Positions 23,210-33,639 of a stretch of 64,000 nt of DNA are shown here, piece by piece; the first letter of the stretch is position 1; every line of letters starts with the position of its first letter. The notes below the pieces were generated by a model. The model was not told the DNA's origin, did no database searches, and saw only the letters and a program-made list of their open reading frames with translations. Source of the stretch: Argyresthia goedartella (Eukaryota > Arthropoda > Insecta > Lepidoptera > Argyresthiidae); NCBI GenBank assembly GCA_949825045.1, contig OX463813.1, forward strand, positions 7,316,001-7,380,000. The letters are read 5' to 3'. A program made the position numbers and the translations under genes.

Positions 23210-23861
23210 GATCGGAAAGATATTAACTCACAATTTGCAGTAACTCAATTTTATTGGACCCTTCAGTTTATAACCCAAACGAGGGAACCCTAAACTATAA
23301 CTTAAGTAATGTTGTTTTCCTTAAACAATAGGAACCGAGTTTTATATCTATATAAATTATGCTACACTTCTAATATTCTAATCCTGTAAATAACAAGTTA
23401 GTATCCCTTTATTATAACACACACAGATAATAGTCAATATTAGTTCAAGTTATAAATTGCTATACACTTGCTTCACAATAAACTGAAAACAATGTAATAG
23501 CCTGCTATCAATAGATGTAACAACCTATGTTAACCAAAACATTCATTTAATACCATTACTAGACCACTAATAGATTGACTAACTAGTAATTCAATGCAAA
23601 TTTCAATTCACCTACAATGTACCTAATACAATGCGTACCTAAGTTGAGTACCTACTATTTTGAGTCACATCTCAGTACAACTGGTCATTTAGGGAAAACT
23701 GTAATATCTGTCTGTCTACTACCAGCAATAGACTTATAGCTTACAAATACTACCAATCTATGTGGATATAGGAACAAACAAGTTACCTAACCGCCTAGAT
23801 ACCTACAGATTGATAGTCCCAAGTCGTGCTTTCCTGAAGCCCTTGACGGCTGCAAATCTCA
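23210..23861 (-). other. Leader of BEL B
   Basis: About 650 bp of AT-rich untranslated sequence between primer site and gag, as in BEL A. No ORF. Confidence 0.6.
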
Positions 23862-23882
23862 GGAAACCACGCTCTGATACCA
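23862..23882 (-). promoter_or_regulatory. Primer-binding site of BEL B
   Basis: Three bases inside the 5' LTR the minus strand begins TGGTATCAGAGCGTGG. Position and length match the site in BEL A, but the sequence differs at several bases. Confidence 0.7.
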
Positions 23883-23885
23883 AAG

Positions 23886-24436
23886 TGTGCAGGCTTCTCA
23901 GCACCTAATGACCTCGTAGGGGCCATCAGCTACGAGGTAGCGTGACGATCAGGTGCCAAGATGTGATGAACGTCGGCGATTCACCGAGCTAAAGTTATGT
24001 GGAGTAGATCTAACCTGGTCTGTGCTTCGGTCCCGTCAACCTACTGTCTCTCTGCAAGGCCCGGGCGCGCCCTAGGCTCTTCTTGGTAGACAGGTTCTTC
24101 AGCCAACCAGGTATGACTGGCGGGCCAGCGTCAATGAGCACAGTGGTCCAACACAGGTTATGTTTCTACGTGGTAAATACGAATCGGACACGAAAATCCG
24201 AACTTTTATCTGGTTCGAGAGACAACGGCACACTCAGCTATATTAATAATCCTGAGGGAATCCCGAATACATTCCAGATGCCCTTTGATTTAATTTCAAC
24301 AATCTAATCAACACGCGTTTTCATTGCGAGGCCTTTTTTCTTCTGTCAGTTGTCAAAACTGCCAGATTGACAGCTAACGTCAAATTAAAATGACCGTTCA
24401 GAAACCATCGATCGAATATCGATTTGGAATCGAACA
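23886..24436 (-). repeat. 5' LTR of BEL B
   Basis: Partner of 16229-16779 with the same ends. Followed by the target copy AGCGG at 24437-24441. Confidence 0.92.
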
Positions 24437-25067
24437 AGCGGTACGCGGGAAAAAAGCATCGGGAAATTCTTTTTTCGGATGAAAAAATTTTCACCGTGGA
24501 AGAGAGCTACAACAAACAAAATGATAAGGTGTACGCACACAGCAGTGAAGAAGCGAGCAACCGTATTCCGCGTGTCCAACGAGGTCATTTTCCATCCTCG
24601 CTCATGGTTTGGTTGGGAGTCTCTTATTGGGGCTTAACTGAGGTACATTTTTGTGAGAAAGGCGTAAAATGAATGCAGTTGTGTATCAAAATACAGTCCT
24701 CAAGAACCTTGTGGAACCTGTTTCTCATACCATGTTTAATAACAGGCACTGGGTATTCCAACAAGATTCTGCGCCAGCTCATAGAGCGAAAAGCACACAA
24801 GACTGGCTGGCGGCGCGTGAAATCGACTTCATCCGGCACGAAGACTGGCCCTCCTCCAGTCCAGATTTGAGTCCGTTAGATTACAAGATATAGCAACACT
24901 TGGAGGAAAAGGCCTGCTCAAAGCCTCATCCTGATTTGGAGTCACTCAAGGCATCCTTGATTAAGGCAGCCGCCGATATTGACATGGACCTCGTTCGTGC
25001 TGCGATAGACGACTGGCCGCGCAGAATAAAGGCCTGTATTCAAAATCGCGGGGGTCATTTTGAATAA
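24437..25067 (+). pseudogene. DD37D mariner transposase, 3' part
   Basis: Continues from LLKR with YAGKKHREILFSDEKIF (first catalytic Asp), VFQQDSAPAH (second Asp) and SPDLSPLDYKI (third Asp). There are 37 residues between the second and third Asp. A frameshift lies near 24668, and TAG at about 24891 replaces a Trp after LDYKI. Ends in NRGGHFE then TAA, 120 bp before the right terminal repeat. Inactive. Confidence 0.88.
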
Positions 25068-25189
25068 ACTTTATTACCATAAGAATCTATGTTTTATTAA
25101 GTTCATTTTGCTATATAAATGTTTACATAAATAATAAACATGTCTAAATTATTTCATATTGCACATGTGACAGAACTTATGACCTGACT

Positions 25190-25844
25190 ATGTAGTTAAT
25201 GTAATAATATAGTTATTTTATTGCTCATAATACGTAAGTTACTTGTTAGATATTCCAATGATTGCCAAACAGACAGTTTAGATTTTAAGTTTGTTTAAAA
25301 CCTCGCCCGACGAAGGATAATGGGCTGTTATAAGTATTGATCGGAAATTCCTTTGCTTTCAGTCAGGTCCGAAGAGTTCACAGTTATTCTACCTTCAGAA
25401 ACTCTTTGCCTCTCTTTCTAGCTGTAAGGATTCTGTTGAAAAAAAGAAGAGAGGCAGAGGGGTCTCGTATGTCGTATGTCGTATAAATATGTCGTATTTA
25501 CAAACAATTTACTATTTTATTCATAGAACTCGGCATTGTATACGACTGTCTATACCAGTGTCTATAAATTATAATCGATCGATGATACACGCTGTCCTTG
25601 CATTGTCCCAACACTAGCTCGACTAGCTAGTATACCTGCGGTAGTGTGGGTGTGTTCGGACGATAGGTGCATGACATTGCACTGACCAATAAAAGCGGAA
25701 GGATTGATGTACGAGTGGTGTAAATGTATGAGTGTTCTTAGTTTTCGGCGATACTGGTTGCGATACAAGCTTAGCACCAAGGGCCTATCTCTCGATATCT
25801 GGTGATCGGAACCGATCAAATTAGATTATGAAAAATAAGACTGA
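25190..25844. other. No gene recognised
   Basis: Non-coding flank between the mariner and the minisatellite. Nothing recognised. Confidence 0.5.
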
Positions 25845-26670
25845 AATAGAACAGCTGGGAAACTTGACAAATTGGTGGTGTTTAATCCTTTTTGAAGTTG
25901 TGAATATAATAGAACAGCTGGAAAACTTGACAAATTGGTGATGTTTAATCCTTTTTGAAGTTGTGAATATAATAGAACAGCTGGAAAACTTGACAAATTG
26001 GTGGTGTTAAATCCTTTTTGAAGTTGTGTATATAATAGAACAGCTGGAAAACTTGACAAATTGGTGGTGTTTAATCCTTTTTGAATTTGTGTATATAATA
26101 GAACAGCTGGAAAACTTGACAAATTGGTGGTGTCAAATCCTTTTTGAAGTTGTGAATATAATAGAACAGCTGGAAAACTTGACAAATTGGTGGTGTTTAA
26201 TCCTTTTTGAAGTTGTGAATATAATAGAACAGCTGGAAAACTTGAAAAATTGGTGGTGTTTAATCCTTTTTGAAGTTGTGTATATAATAGAACAGCTGGA
26301 AAACTTGACAAATTGGTGGTGTTTAATCCTTTTTGAAGTTGTGTATATAATAGAACAGCTGGAAAACTTGACAAATTGGTGGTGTTTAATCCTTTTTCAA
26401 GTTGTGAATATAATAGAACAGCTGGAAAACTTGACAAATTGGTGGTGTTTAATCCTTTTTGAAGTTGTGAATATAATAGAACAGCTGGAAAACTTGAAAA
26501 ATTGGTGGTGTTTAATCCTTTTTGAAGTTGTGAATATAATAGAACAGCTGGAAAACTTGACAAATTGGTGGTGTTTAATCCTTTTTAAAGTTGTATATAT
26601 AATATAACAGCTGGAATAGTTGACAAATTGGTGGTGTTTAATCCTTTTTGAAGTTGTGAATATAATAGGA
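25845..26670. repeat. 63-bp minisatellite, 13 units
   Basis: ACAGCTGG occurs at 25851 and then every 63 bp to 26607, thirteen times without a length change. Units differ by a few substitutions. Because 63 is a multiple of three, long ORFs appear on both strands (245 and 193 codons) by repetition alone. Each unit has the palindrome CAGCTG. Confidence 0.95.
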
Positions 26671-26682
26671 GTTTATCAAACA

Positions 26683-26782
26683 CGGGGGGGGGAGGGGGTT
26701 GGAGGTTTTCCGTAGTGCTTACAGGACTGACAGGGCCCATGAAAGTAGTGCTTACAAGACTGACAGGGCCCATGAAGGACCA
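26683..26782. repeat. G-run and 41-bp direct duplication
   Basis: A G-rich run with guanine clusters (26683-26704) could form a quadruplex. A GTAGTGCTTACA...GGGCCCATGAA unit is then present twice, at about 26713 and 26745. Confidence 0.7.
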
Positions 26783-26789
26783 TTACGTC

Positions 26790-27450
26790 TGTAGGGCAAA
26801 AAAAAATTTTTTTTTGAAGAAACCGCGGCCTGGCGAAATTTTTTTACCTACTGACATTATTTCTATTGTTTGTTATTTTACCTTAACCTGAAAGAAAGAT
26901 GTGACATTTATTATAAAGACAGTTAACACACAACAATTACAACAAAGAAACACAGAGATAAAAAATTGCAATGACACATGATATAAAATGAAATGACAGT
27001 CGTAGTGTGCCACTGTCATTATAAATGGCGTCGGACTCAGCATTATGTTGAAGGCCAGGCCTTCAACGCTGATTTTCGTAGTTCTGTAATACCAACTTCA
27101 CAGACAAACTAGGGGCGGCAAGCAGGCGGGCGTCGGCGTTCGCTATTTGAATGTTATGAAATTATGATGTGACAAATTTTTGTACATATGTGACTTCTTA
27201 TTAACCTGAGTAAGAAATATAATTTTTACATAAACACGAAATCTACCACCCAAACCAATGTTTTTTTCGAGGAAGGTGCCTACACAATATTACAAAATTA
27301 CAGCTACATACAGTTCCTCAAGGCCTGGTACCGTACTCAAAAAAAGGGGTTGTAGTACCCGGGCGCGCTAGCAGGCACCTGGCTCGAATGACGTCTGGGC
27401 AAAGTACTGTGTGTACTGTACAGGATCAGATATTACTAAATCGAAATTCG
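26790..27450. other. Non-coding with a short dispersed repeat
   Basis: No gene. Around 27090-27150 there is a copy of the ACCAACTTCACAGACAAACT ... GGCGTCGGCGTTCG repeat that also occurs at 40.9 and 41.3 kb. Confidence 0.5.
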
Positions 27451-27814
27451 ATGTACAATCGAACCAACTGAATCATGACCCACTTGCCTGATAATTCGTT
27501 TGAAACTTTCAAACTTGTAAGATCTATCGCGTATAATGCACTTACGACGTTTTAGGTACTAATAAAATTACGTCAATACCTACAGGTCGCAGACCTATGC
27601 AATTTTAACCTTTGTTATCATTGCCATAAAACCACATTTCACACATATACAGTCATTGTTTGAATCTCGAGCTAGTTCTCGCTTATTTAACCTAAACTTT
27701 TTGATGATGGAAAAAATATTAAAAAAAATGGGGTGTTCTACAAGTGTATGTCAAGTTGTCAGTCAATGTGAAAAAATAGAAAGTAAATAGTAAAATGCTT
27801 AATAATTTTTAATA

Positions 27815-28058
27815 ATGGCTAATTTAGAAGAACAAAGAGCTCGGATTGTAGTCTTAAGTGAGGAAGGCTATGGCATACGGGAAATATCACGCGAATTGAA
27901 TATTTCTCGGAATACAGTGAGGACCTGGATCAGACGGCACGCCGGAGAGGGCATTCTCGAGGACAGACGACGTCATAACCACGGCTTTCGCCGACTCACG
28001 AACGAACAAAGAGTGGACATGCAACACCATTACGAGGAATATCCTTTTACTCCCACCC
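27815..28058 (+). pseudogene. Tc1-like transposase, part 1
   Basis: From MANLEEQRARIVVLSEEGYG, a helix-turn-helix with IREISRELNISRNTVRTWIR, then a GILEDRRRH linker and the start of the second helix-turn-helix. Broken at 28058 by a 965-bp insertion. Continues at 29033. Confidence 0.85.
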
Positions 28059-29023
28059 ATCGATATAAATACTAAGGATAGGCCTTCCCGTACTAAATTT
28101 CTTACCATTTTGAGGCTAAGAAAAATAGCGCCCCTGTCGGAATTCGTCGGAAACAAGACAGTACGAAAAATTGTAACGGGGCGTCACGGTCGGTCGCGTT
28201 CCGATTTGTGGTGTATAGACACAATATTAGGAAAGTTGATAACTACGGATAACTCTCAAATACCCGGTGACTTTTAATCGGTGATTAGGAGTAGAAATAA
28301 AATATATCTAGCTAAAATTTTACTTAAGGGGCGAGGTCTCACGCAATTACCTCATGTTTAATTAATAAAAAGTTGAAACATAATTAAATAGGCATATTTA
28401 TTTTTGTCTTTGCCGTTAAATTATGAAAGAGGATGTAAGCTCACAGATACACATTAGTATCGTGACTTGGAATTTAAGATCTTGATTTTAATTTATAAGT
28501 AATAAACTACCTAATCATAGAAAAAGTTATGAATTAGTTAGGGGGGGGGGGGGGTAACCAAATGACATTACGAATAGTAATCTAATGACATTACGAATAG
28601 TAATCTTGACATTACGAATAGAAAAATAACCAAATCGGATCGTTTTTCAAATATAGGAAGCGGGCAGTTTCACTGTGCGTCGCGCGTCGCTACAAAGTTA
28701 CGTCAGTCGAATGGTTGATTTTCGTTTGAGGATTTTTTCGAGAACAATATTTTATAGATAATCAAATTAAAGCCAATAGTAATTGAAAATATAATATTTA
28801 CTTGTGATACGACACTCCCTGTTTTTGTGTTTTGCGATTTGGGTATGATTTACACCTTTTTACTTCGCAGGTCACCATTTTTGTCTTTGCTGCCGATATG
28901 TCAATCGGCTGTCACCGTCCAAGCGCGACTGATTGCAAACAGTCCAATTTTCCCGATTTTGTACTGTTTTTGTAGCGACACTTTCAAGCGCTCCGTGCCC
29001 TGTCCCTACTATTCAAGTCTGTG
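28059..29023. mobile_element. 965-bp unclassified insertion, 9-bp duplication
   Basis: CTCCCACCC lies at both 28050-28058 and 29024-29032. Joining across it restores the transposase frame. The insertion has no terminal inverted repeat I can see and no coding capacity. A G-run (about 28541-28554) and a thrice-repeated GACATTACGAATAG (28563-28620) are inside. A 9-bp duplication is usual for Mutator-like elements; the class is unproven. Confidence 0.75.
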
Positions 29024-29032
29024 CTCCCACCC

Positions 29033-29433
29033 GATATTTTGCGGCACAACATGACGTCTGTTTACAAACTATTAGAAATTATTTGCACGGCACTGGACTG
29101 CATTACAGACATTATGCTGAGAAAGTAACCTTAACGGAAGATCATAAAACAGCGAGAAGGAATTTTGCAAACGCTTATTTAGACTATGACTGGACTAACA
29201 CTATATTTACAGACGAAAAAACATTTCGATCTTCTCAACACGGTCGCTTAACTTTGTGGCGTTACGATAACACGCGGTACACAGAAGATCACGTCGTGCC
29301 TAATCAGTTATTTGGTCGAATTTCAGCGAATATGTGGGCGTGGATGGGTATCGGAGGAGTAGGTGAGCTTGTCCATATTTCTTCTCGGCAAAACGCAATG
29401 AAGTATGTCGATCTATTAGAAGAATCTATGTTA
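29033..29433 (+). pseudogene. Tc1-like transposase, part 2
   Basis: Continues AAQHDVCLQTIRNYLHGTG, then the catalytic segment TIFTDEKTFRSS (first Asp) and WAWMGIGGVGELVHI. Ends in EESML at the TA where the next transposon landed. Confidence 0.85.
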
Positions 29434-31678
29434 CAGATGTAGTGAATAATCCTTTCCTATGGGCAAAACTCGGAACAACGATAACACCCGAATGGTGCCG
29501 ATGTGTCTATGAATTACTGTATTATTAAATTACGTGTAGGTATCAAATAAATCGCATACTTTATTTATCAATGTTAAATGTCAAATTGCCCGTTTGACGT
29601 ATATTACACTGAGATGTTAAAACCACCACGATTCTATCATATAAAGAATTCGTTAGATAAACAAAAATATAACTAGTTACTGAGCACGTTTTATTTCAAT
29701 AAAACGCACTGATAAAAACCAAATTCCGGTTGGGATGATCTAATGATTCTATAAGGATTGGAACCCCAAAAGTCTAACTATAAGTCAAAACTACAGTAGG
29801 ATTTTGCAGACCTTTTTTATAATAATAAATTTTTGTAATTAATTAAAAATACTATGACATAACAAAAAAGACACCTCAACATAAAACAAAACAAACCAGC
29901 AGAGAAATTAATATAAATAAATATGATTTTCTGATTGGATGAACGACTTCGATTATGACAGCGGGATAAGAGGAGGAGCGGGGTGGACAGTGTGATGCGA
30001 AACAATACTTCCAACTTCCATATCACAGTCATAATCAGAACTATTTTCTGGTGAATCATCGTCAGAGTTTTCATGAACGGTGATTACAAAACTAGCCATA
30101 TAATTTTCCAACTCAGATTCGTGTTTTCGATACTCGTTTTCGCATTTGATGGCGTGGTCACATACTTTGGCCCAAACATCGGAACCAATCATATTAACCT
30201 TTTCCTGTACCAATTGTTTCACAGTAGTCATATTCATACTGATGTTTCTTTTGGATACGTATCCCTTTATTTGAGACCATATGTTTTCAATCGGATTGAA
30301 ATCAGGATCTTAGTACGCTGTGTCCATATTCGTTCATAAGTTTATCTATAGAGTATTCTACAAAGTCTTGTTTGTACTTGCAAATAATTTCATATATTTC
30401 AAGTTTTGTTAATGACGGATCAATCGGAACGTTATGTTTGGATAGCCAATCAATCATGTCGTGCTTCCTGGTATTTGAATTAGGAGGTTTTTCTACGTAC
30501 TTATTATGATATGCAGCATTATCTACTACTAGTACCGAATGTGGAGCTAAGTTTGGAATGAGTTGATTACGAAACCATTTTTCATAGTTTTCATTGTTCA
30601 TCGCGTTGTGATAGTCACCTGTTTTATCAGTAGACTGATACATTAACAATTCCCCAGGTATAAACCCCTTTCTACTACCAGCGTGCACTATTATAAGACG
30701 TTGTCCTTTAGAAATTAACTGTTTCACTCCGTTTTCTGACGAGTCAGCCCAGCTTTTGCCAAATGTGAGGTATGGATGTATGATTCATCCATATAAACAA
30801 TCTCTCTCCCTTGCAATCTGTACTTTTTTATCGCGGCTAAAAACTTTACTCTTTTTAACGAACATCATCTTTCTCGATAAGTAATTTTCTGTTGTTTTCA
30901 ACTTTTTTATACCGAAATCCCATTTTTCTAAGAATTTTTCTTAGCGTAAAGTCACATCCCTTAAAATTTATGGCTTCGGATAACTTGGACTTCAGGGCTT
31001 TAATTGTAGGTACTTGTTTGTATATCAAAATGGAAATTATACACTAATCGGCGTATAACGTTGTAGTCAAAATCGTCAAGACCTAGACAAAATAATTTAT
31101 TTGGTCTACCCAACTTTGCCGACTTCGGACTATTGGAGGTGGATTGATTTATGTATTCTTTTTGCAATATTTTATTTACTGTTCGTTGAGAAATTCCACT
31201 GGCCTCCGAAACTCGTTTTTGGACTTTACAAAAGTAAGCAGTATAGTTGGTATGTTTGAATTTATCATTTTCAGTTAATAAATATAAATAAATATTGAAA
31301 ATAACTTCGCAGGCTTGCCGATCTAAACGTTTCCCTTTTCTTAGTGCTTTCGGCATGTCTGTTATAAATTGTTAATGTGGATCGAATAAAATCAATGTTT
31401 ATTATTTACAAAAATGACAGACAAGAGTGAAATGTAAAGTCAAAAAAATAAATATAGGTGGCCTGCATTAATACACGAGTCCATGAAGTTTATCACAAAA
31501 TCTAACATAAATATCAACTAAATATTTCTGTGGTATTAACTACTCTATATAGATACTTCCTCTTGCAATGCGACCGTTCCCTACGTTGTCTCGATGGGTA
31601 CTGAGTGCGGTGAAGTAATAAGACAAAAACGAACATTTCCGAGAAAATACGAAAGGAAAGGATTATTCACTACATCTG
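29434..31678 (-). mobile_element. Tc1/mariner-group transposon, possibly DD82E
   Basis: A 2245-bp element with about 25-bp terminal inverted repeats (CAGATGTAGTGAATAATCCT...) and TA on both sides (29432-29433, 31679-31680). It encodes the transposase on the minus strand. The Asp-to-Glu spacing of about 79 (DNAAYHN to NPIEN) would be about 82 if a short deletion before PDFNPIE is allowed for. That fits the DD82E group I recall as Sailor; tentative. Confidence 0.85.
29953..31356 (-). pseudogene. Transposase of the 29.4-31.7 kb element
   Basis: N-terminus MPKALRKGKRLDRQACEVIF, a helix-turn-helix (SEASGISQRTVNKILQKEY), then in shifted frames YMDESYIHTSH (first Asp, about 30780), VVDNAAYHNKYVEK (second Asp) and DFNPIENIWSQIKGYV (Glu) about 80 residues on. 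The pieces 31356-31000, 30727-30302 and 30237-29953 are broken by at least two frameshifts. The acidic C-terminal tail (ENSDDDSPENSSDYD) is usual for the group. Inactive as it stands. Confidence 0.8.
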
Positions 31679-31680
31679 TA

Positions 31681-31698
31681 CCGACAGTGCGAACAGTT
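31681..31698 (+). pseudogene. Tc1-like transposase, 18-bp part 3
   Basis: CCGACAGTGCGAACAGTT keeps the transposase frame (PTVRTV) between the two TA insertion sites. It is the host gene segment between element and MITE. Confidence 0.8.
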
Positions 31699-31700
31699 TA

Positions 31701-31949
31701 CAGATGTAGTGAATAATCCTTTCCTTTCGTATTTTCTCGGAAATGTTCGTTTTTGTCTTACTACTTCACTCGCACTCAGTACCCGTCAAACGGGCAATTT
31801 GACATTTGACATTGATAAATAAAGTATGCGATTTATTTGATACCTACACGTAATTTAATAATACAGTAATTCATAGACACATCGGCACCATTCGGGTGTT
31901 ATCGTTGTTCCGAGTTTTGCCGATAGGAAAGGATTATTCACTACATCTG
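31701..31949. mobile_element. 249-bp MITE derived from the neighbouring transposon
   Basis: Has TA at 31699-31700 and 31950-31951. The right 170 bp is the reverse complement of 29434-29606, and the left 85 bp is the reverse complement of 31593-31678. It is thus an internally deleted copy of the adjacent transposon in opposite orientation. Confidence 0.88.
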
Positions 31950-31951
31950 TA

Positions 31952-32290
31952 CCCGCGTGAATATGTGCCAGTATTTTCCTACGTTCATGACAACTGTCGA
32001 GTGCATACTGCCAGGGTAGTCTCAAATTGGTTTGAACTGCTTATGATGAAGTTACTTTGATTCCATGGCCGAGTAGATCCCCAGACCTCAACCCAATAGA
32101 AAATTTGTGGGGTTTGATGGTCCAAATGTGGGATAACAGAAACGAGAGAACAAAGGAAGCAATTGAGCAACATTGTAACGAAATTTGGGATTACTTGAGA
32201 GACAGCGACATTTGCAGTCGTCTAATAGGGTCAATGCGTGACCGATTACAGGCCGTCATCGATAACCATGGTGCACACACTAGGTATTAG
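31952..32290 (+). pseudogene. Tc1-like transposase, part 4
   Basis: Continues with the second catalytic Asp (YVHDNCRVHTARVV), then a frameshift near 32045-32055, then PWPSRSPDLNPIENLWG (Glu). The Asp-Glu spacing is 35-36 allowing for the frameshift. C-terminus ends HGAHTRY then TAG. Inactive. Confidence 0.85.
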
Positions 32291-32476
32291 ATACTGAATC
32301 TTATAATTTAAATTAGTTCTGTTAAAGATTAAATAAAGTTTTTTTTTCATTTCACAAATTTTATTACTCTTTTTATTTATATAGCTTGAAAGACCAACAA
32401 TGGCATGTTTCTGTCCTTAAAATACTTATAGGAATGACGTGATTGAAACTTGTTAAAGAATTAATCTAAAGTTTAT

Positions 32477-32601
32477 GATGGCACTTCACTTGGCTGTATT
32501 TGCCCAAACATGACTGCATTATTTTTGATTTTATATTCTAGAGAAATAATTGCGACTAATGGTTGAGCAAATTTAATACGGCCAAGTGAAGTGGCACCAT
32601 T
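32477..32601. repeat. Short MITE-like inverted repeat
   Basis: GCACTTCACTTGGC near 32480 and GCCAAGTGAAGTGGC near 32581 face each other with an imperfect 22-bp match. About 125 bp long, no ORF. Lies in the 3' flank of the Tc1-like gene. Confidence 0.6.
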
Positions 32602-32864
32602 ACGTTCGTAGAAAACTTCCTATACTTACCTACGTATAACAGATAAAGACAGTAACATCATCTCTTCTTTTTCATATACGAGCTTAGTCGATACTGTCCG
32701 ATTTATTTAACAGTGCACTCAGTAAATGTCAGTGTCTAATCAAATGATAACAAGTTCGTTACCAAGGAAATAAACCTTCAAGCGAATTTCGACCTACTTG
32801 CATTTAAGGGGTTTAGCAAAATAAGCTTTTGGTGGGTCATGATTCAGATGGTTCGATTGTACAT

Positions 32865-33501
32865 AATCGATATGTCGCAGTTGGTTGGTTAAATCAGACA
32901 CTTAACTAGCTCTCTAGACCGTTAATTTAATACCGACGTTTAACCAAGTCACTAGCATTTTGATATAAATAAAGCATCGTCGAAAACGTTTAACAATCTG
33001 TCTTAGCGAAAGTCAGCGAGTTGGAAAACAAGATGGCCTCACGACAACAGCTAATTTGCACAGCTTATATCAGGGCAAAACATTGCGGTAGCTTAGGTGA
33101 AGGGTAAAGGAGGTGAGCGAAGCGAAGCCCCCTCATCCTTCGTGTTAGGTTGAACATGTAAGTACAACAAAAAATACTTAAGCAGAAAAGTGTTCTCGCT
33201 AATCTTTTTTGCTGTGAAAATCAGTATTTTTGATGTGCAATGATATACTAGCCTTTTAAAGTAAGGCATTTAAACTCATAAATAAATGGTTTTATATTTT
33301 TCAATATGTACCCGTTGTCTTTTCATTTGGAGTCGGAGCGGACACAATATAAAAGTGAGTTTCCTTGCACAACAGGACAACATTATTCTTCTACGCAAAT
33401 CTATGGGTCTTTGATGTGAATGTTGGTTTCGTCGCTGTTGCTGGTTCCCACTAACCAGCGGGTATGTGCCTGTATGTAAATGAAAATGTATATCCACTTA
33501 C
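32865..33501. other. No gene recognised
   Basis: A GAAGGGTAAAGGAGGTGAGCG-type motif at about 33099 recurs in altered form at 33945. Otherwise nothing recognised. Confidence 0.5.
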
Positions 33502-33639
33502 CTTGAACATTCCTACAAGGAACAGCACAGCTGTGATTCCGCGTGCGATTAGAAAAATTGTCCACAAGCATAGACATATTTTCAACAACACCGGAATGAA
33601 TCCGTTGACGTCTTCTTTGCAATATTTATACGTAAAAAC
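33502..33639 (-). CDS. Candidate host exon with membrane segment
   Basis: An acceptor (TTTTGTTCTAG) precedes 33639 and a donor (AAG|GTAAGTGG) follows 33502. The 46 codons between are open in the phase beginning GTT: VFTYKYCKEDVNGF followed by the hydrophobic IPVLLKICLCLWTIFLIARG and TAVLFLVGMFK, one long membrane segment. No stop, and a length divisible by three. The phase fits the exon at 45994-46119, 12 kb upstream on the same strand, so both may belong to one multi-pass membrane protein. Family not recognised. Confidence 0.5.

Larger units (their letters stand above)
16229..24436 (-). mobile_element. BEL/Pao LTR retrotransposon B, decayed
   Basis: An 8.2-kb element with 551-bp LTRs at both ends and an exact 5-bp duplication AGCGG (16224-16228 and 24437-24441) inside the mariner transposase gene. 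I count about a dozen LTR differences by eye, so it is older than BEL A. The proteins align to BEL A but differ clearly, so it is a separate family. It carries a SINE in gag (22579-22850), a BEL A-type LTR in pol (18757-19334), repeats in the gag tail, several stops and foldback duplications. Not autonomous. Confidence 0.93.
15676..25188 (+). mobile_element. Mariner-type transposon (DD37D), split
   Basis: Terminal inverted repeats GTCAGGTCATAAGTTCTGTC at 15676 and its reverse complement ending at 25188. The right side is followed by TA; the left side has CA where TA is expected. The transposase (15815-16228 plus 24437-25067) has Asp-Asp-37-Asp spacing, typical of the maT branch. BEL B is inserted in the transposase gene. 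Without BEL B and its duplication the element is about 1.3 kb, a normal mariner size. Confidence 0.9.
27451..32864 (+). mobile_element. Tc1-like transposon split by three insertions
   Basis: A 33-bp inverted repeat with one mismatch (starts ATGTACAATCGAACCA at 27451, ends at 32864) encloses a Tc1-like transposase gene at 27815-32290. Removing the three dated insertions and their duplications leaves about 1.94 kb, a sensible size. The exact ends and TA are not resolved. The repeats may be internal parts of longer terminal repeats. Confidence 0.7.

Noticed and set aside
25826..26607. Long ORFs of 245 (-) and 193 (+) codons
   Set aside because: They arise because the minisatellite unit is 63 bp, a multiple of three. 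No start context or domain.
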